From Promerops cafer (Eukaryota; Chordata; Aves; Passeriformes; Nectariniidae), in NCBI GenBank assembly GCA_013398275.1, contig VZSE01006228.1, positions 1-64,000 on the forward strand: DNA of 64,000 nt, in the 5' to 3' direction. The position numbers were made by a program, and so were the translations under genes. The first letter of the stretch is position 1, and the number at the start of each line of letters is the position of its first letter. The notes under the pieces were generated by a model. The model did no database searches. It was not told the DNA's origin and saw only the letters and a list, made by a program, of their open reading frames with translations. Positions 63,301 through 64,000 of this stretch are shown here, piece after piece.

Positions 63301-64000
63301 CTAAGCCTTTGGCTCTCTGGGACACTTGAGTGTTACTGCTGGATTGAGGGGACCAGAGCAGATGCTGTGTGCTGTGATCTGCCAGCCTGAACTCCCTGCA
63401 CAGGGCTGAAAAGCTGGGTAAATGAAAGAGGCAGTACCCTTATAAATACAACCATCAGCAGTGAAATCAGGAATTTAGGAACTTCTGTTTTCCAAAGAGT
63501 AATCCCAGGTTTTCAGCAGTTTTGCTCTTCATTGCCTGCTTGGTTTTTCTCCTTGCGTTGTTTCACAAATGGAGCAGTGGAAGGAACAAGCAGAGGTATT
63601 TCTGCAGTCTAACCTTTGGTAGGAGGCACTAAGGCTACCTTGTTTTCCCTTGGGGAAAGGAAAGGATGTTGTCTTATGATCTAAGAAGTTGCAAAGCTAG
63701 TTCTTGCTTTTAATCAGATTCTGTGAGACCTGTGTGCGTGTGTGAGGGAAGAAGACCCTTTCCCTCTGTTATCCCTGGGTAATACCTTTAATCCTTTTAA
63801 AATTTTTGTTCATGAAACTATGACTATAAACTGAATGTCTATAGTTCATGTGGCTTTGTGATTACATGTATAATATTATATCAAATATTTGAATGAGAAG
63901 TAGCTACAGTGAGAAATCAGTAAAAAAAAGCCAAACATAAAGAATGTATTTTTTAGTCTGTATACATACCAGCATATTTATATTAATACAAAGGAGTACA

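Larger units (their letters stand above)
52154..64000 (+). other. STX7 intron 2 (runs off window)
   Basis: No further STX7 exon was recognised by looking for the Habc and SNARE coding sequence. The interval holds a CR1 3' end (60098-60395) and simple repeats; no other gene is seen. A short exon with few distinctive residues could have been missed. Confidence 0.6.

Noticed and set aside
1..64000. tRNA, rRNA, CRISPR array or bacterial-type operon
   Set aside because: None was seen; the sequence is vertebrate in gene structure and repeat content.

Overview
The window is vertebrate nuclear DNA, most likely from a bird. It has split genes with GT/AG introns and a CpG-island promoter. Its recognisable LINEs are of the CR1 family, with the typical 3' ends and RT fragments, and no Alu, L1 or B-type elements were recognised. 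The gene order VNN1 - TAAR1 - TAAR2 - STX7, all on the + strand, matches the human 6q23 block (STX7 - TAAR cluster - VNN1) read from the other end. One unresolved base (N) sits in the CpG island at 45684. The species cannot be read from the sequence alone; the reduced TAAR set would suit a songbird-like lineage, but that is inference.

Layout. 1-4.1 kb: intergenic DNA with a reverse-oriented CR1 (about 1551-2405) and a possible solo LTR (about 3024-3372). 4.1-4.3 kb: a broken copy of a vanin first exon. 5.29-10.89 kb: an intact seven-exon vanin gene (pantetheinase, VNN1-like, 497 residues) with its nitrilase-type catalytic triad present but no GPI-anchor tail. 10.9-23.6 kb: intergenic, with a perfect 22-bp-arm hairpin at 11942-11996. 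23.6-24.6 kb: an intact single-exon TAAR1. 28.4-28.8 kb: an internally deleted CR1 in + orientation. 30.9-31.9 kb: TAAR2, disabled by three lesions (an in-frame deletion of the DRY region, a one-base frameshift and loss of Asp2.50). 31.9-45.5 kb: intergenic, with no other receptor recognised. 45.5-46.15 kb: a CpG island that is the likely STX7 promoter. 52.0 kb: STX7 exon 2 with the start codon, followed by intron 2 to the end of the window, which contains another CR1 3' end at about 60.1-60.4 kb.

The genes are not an operon and need not share a pathway. Vanin releases cysteamine and pantothenate from pantetheine, TAAR1 senses trace amines, and syntaxin-7 is a late-endosomal SNARE. Their adjacency is conserved vertebrate synteny. 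The most informative observations concern gene turnover in this block: a second, dead vanin copy, a tail-less vanin, and loss of TAAR2. I found no sign of a wholly new system.
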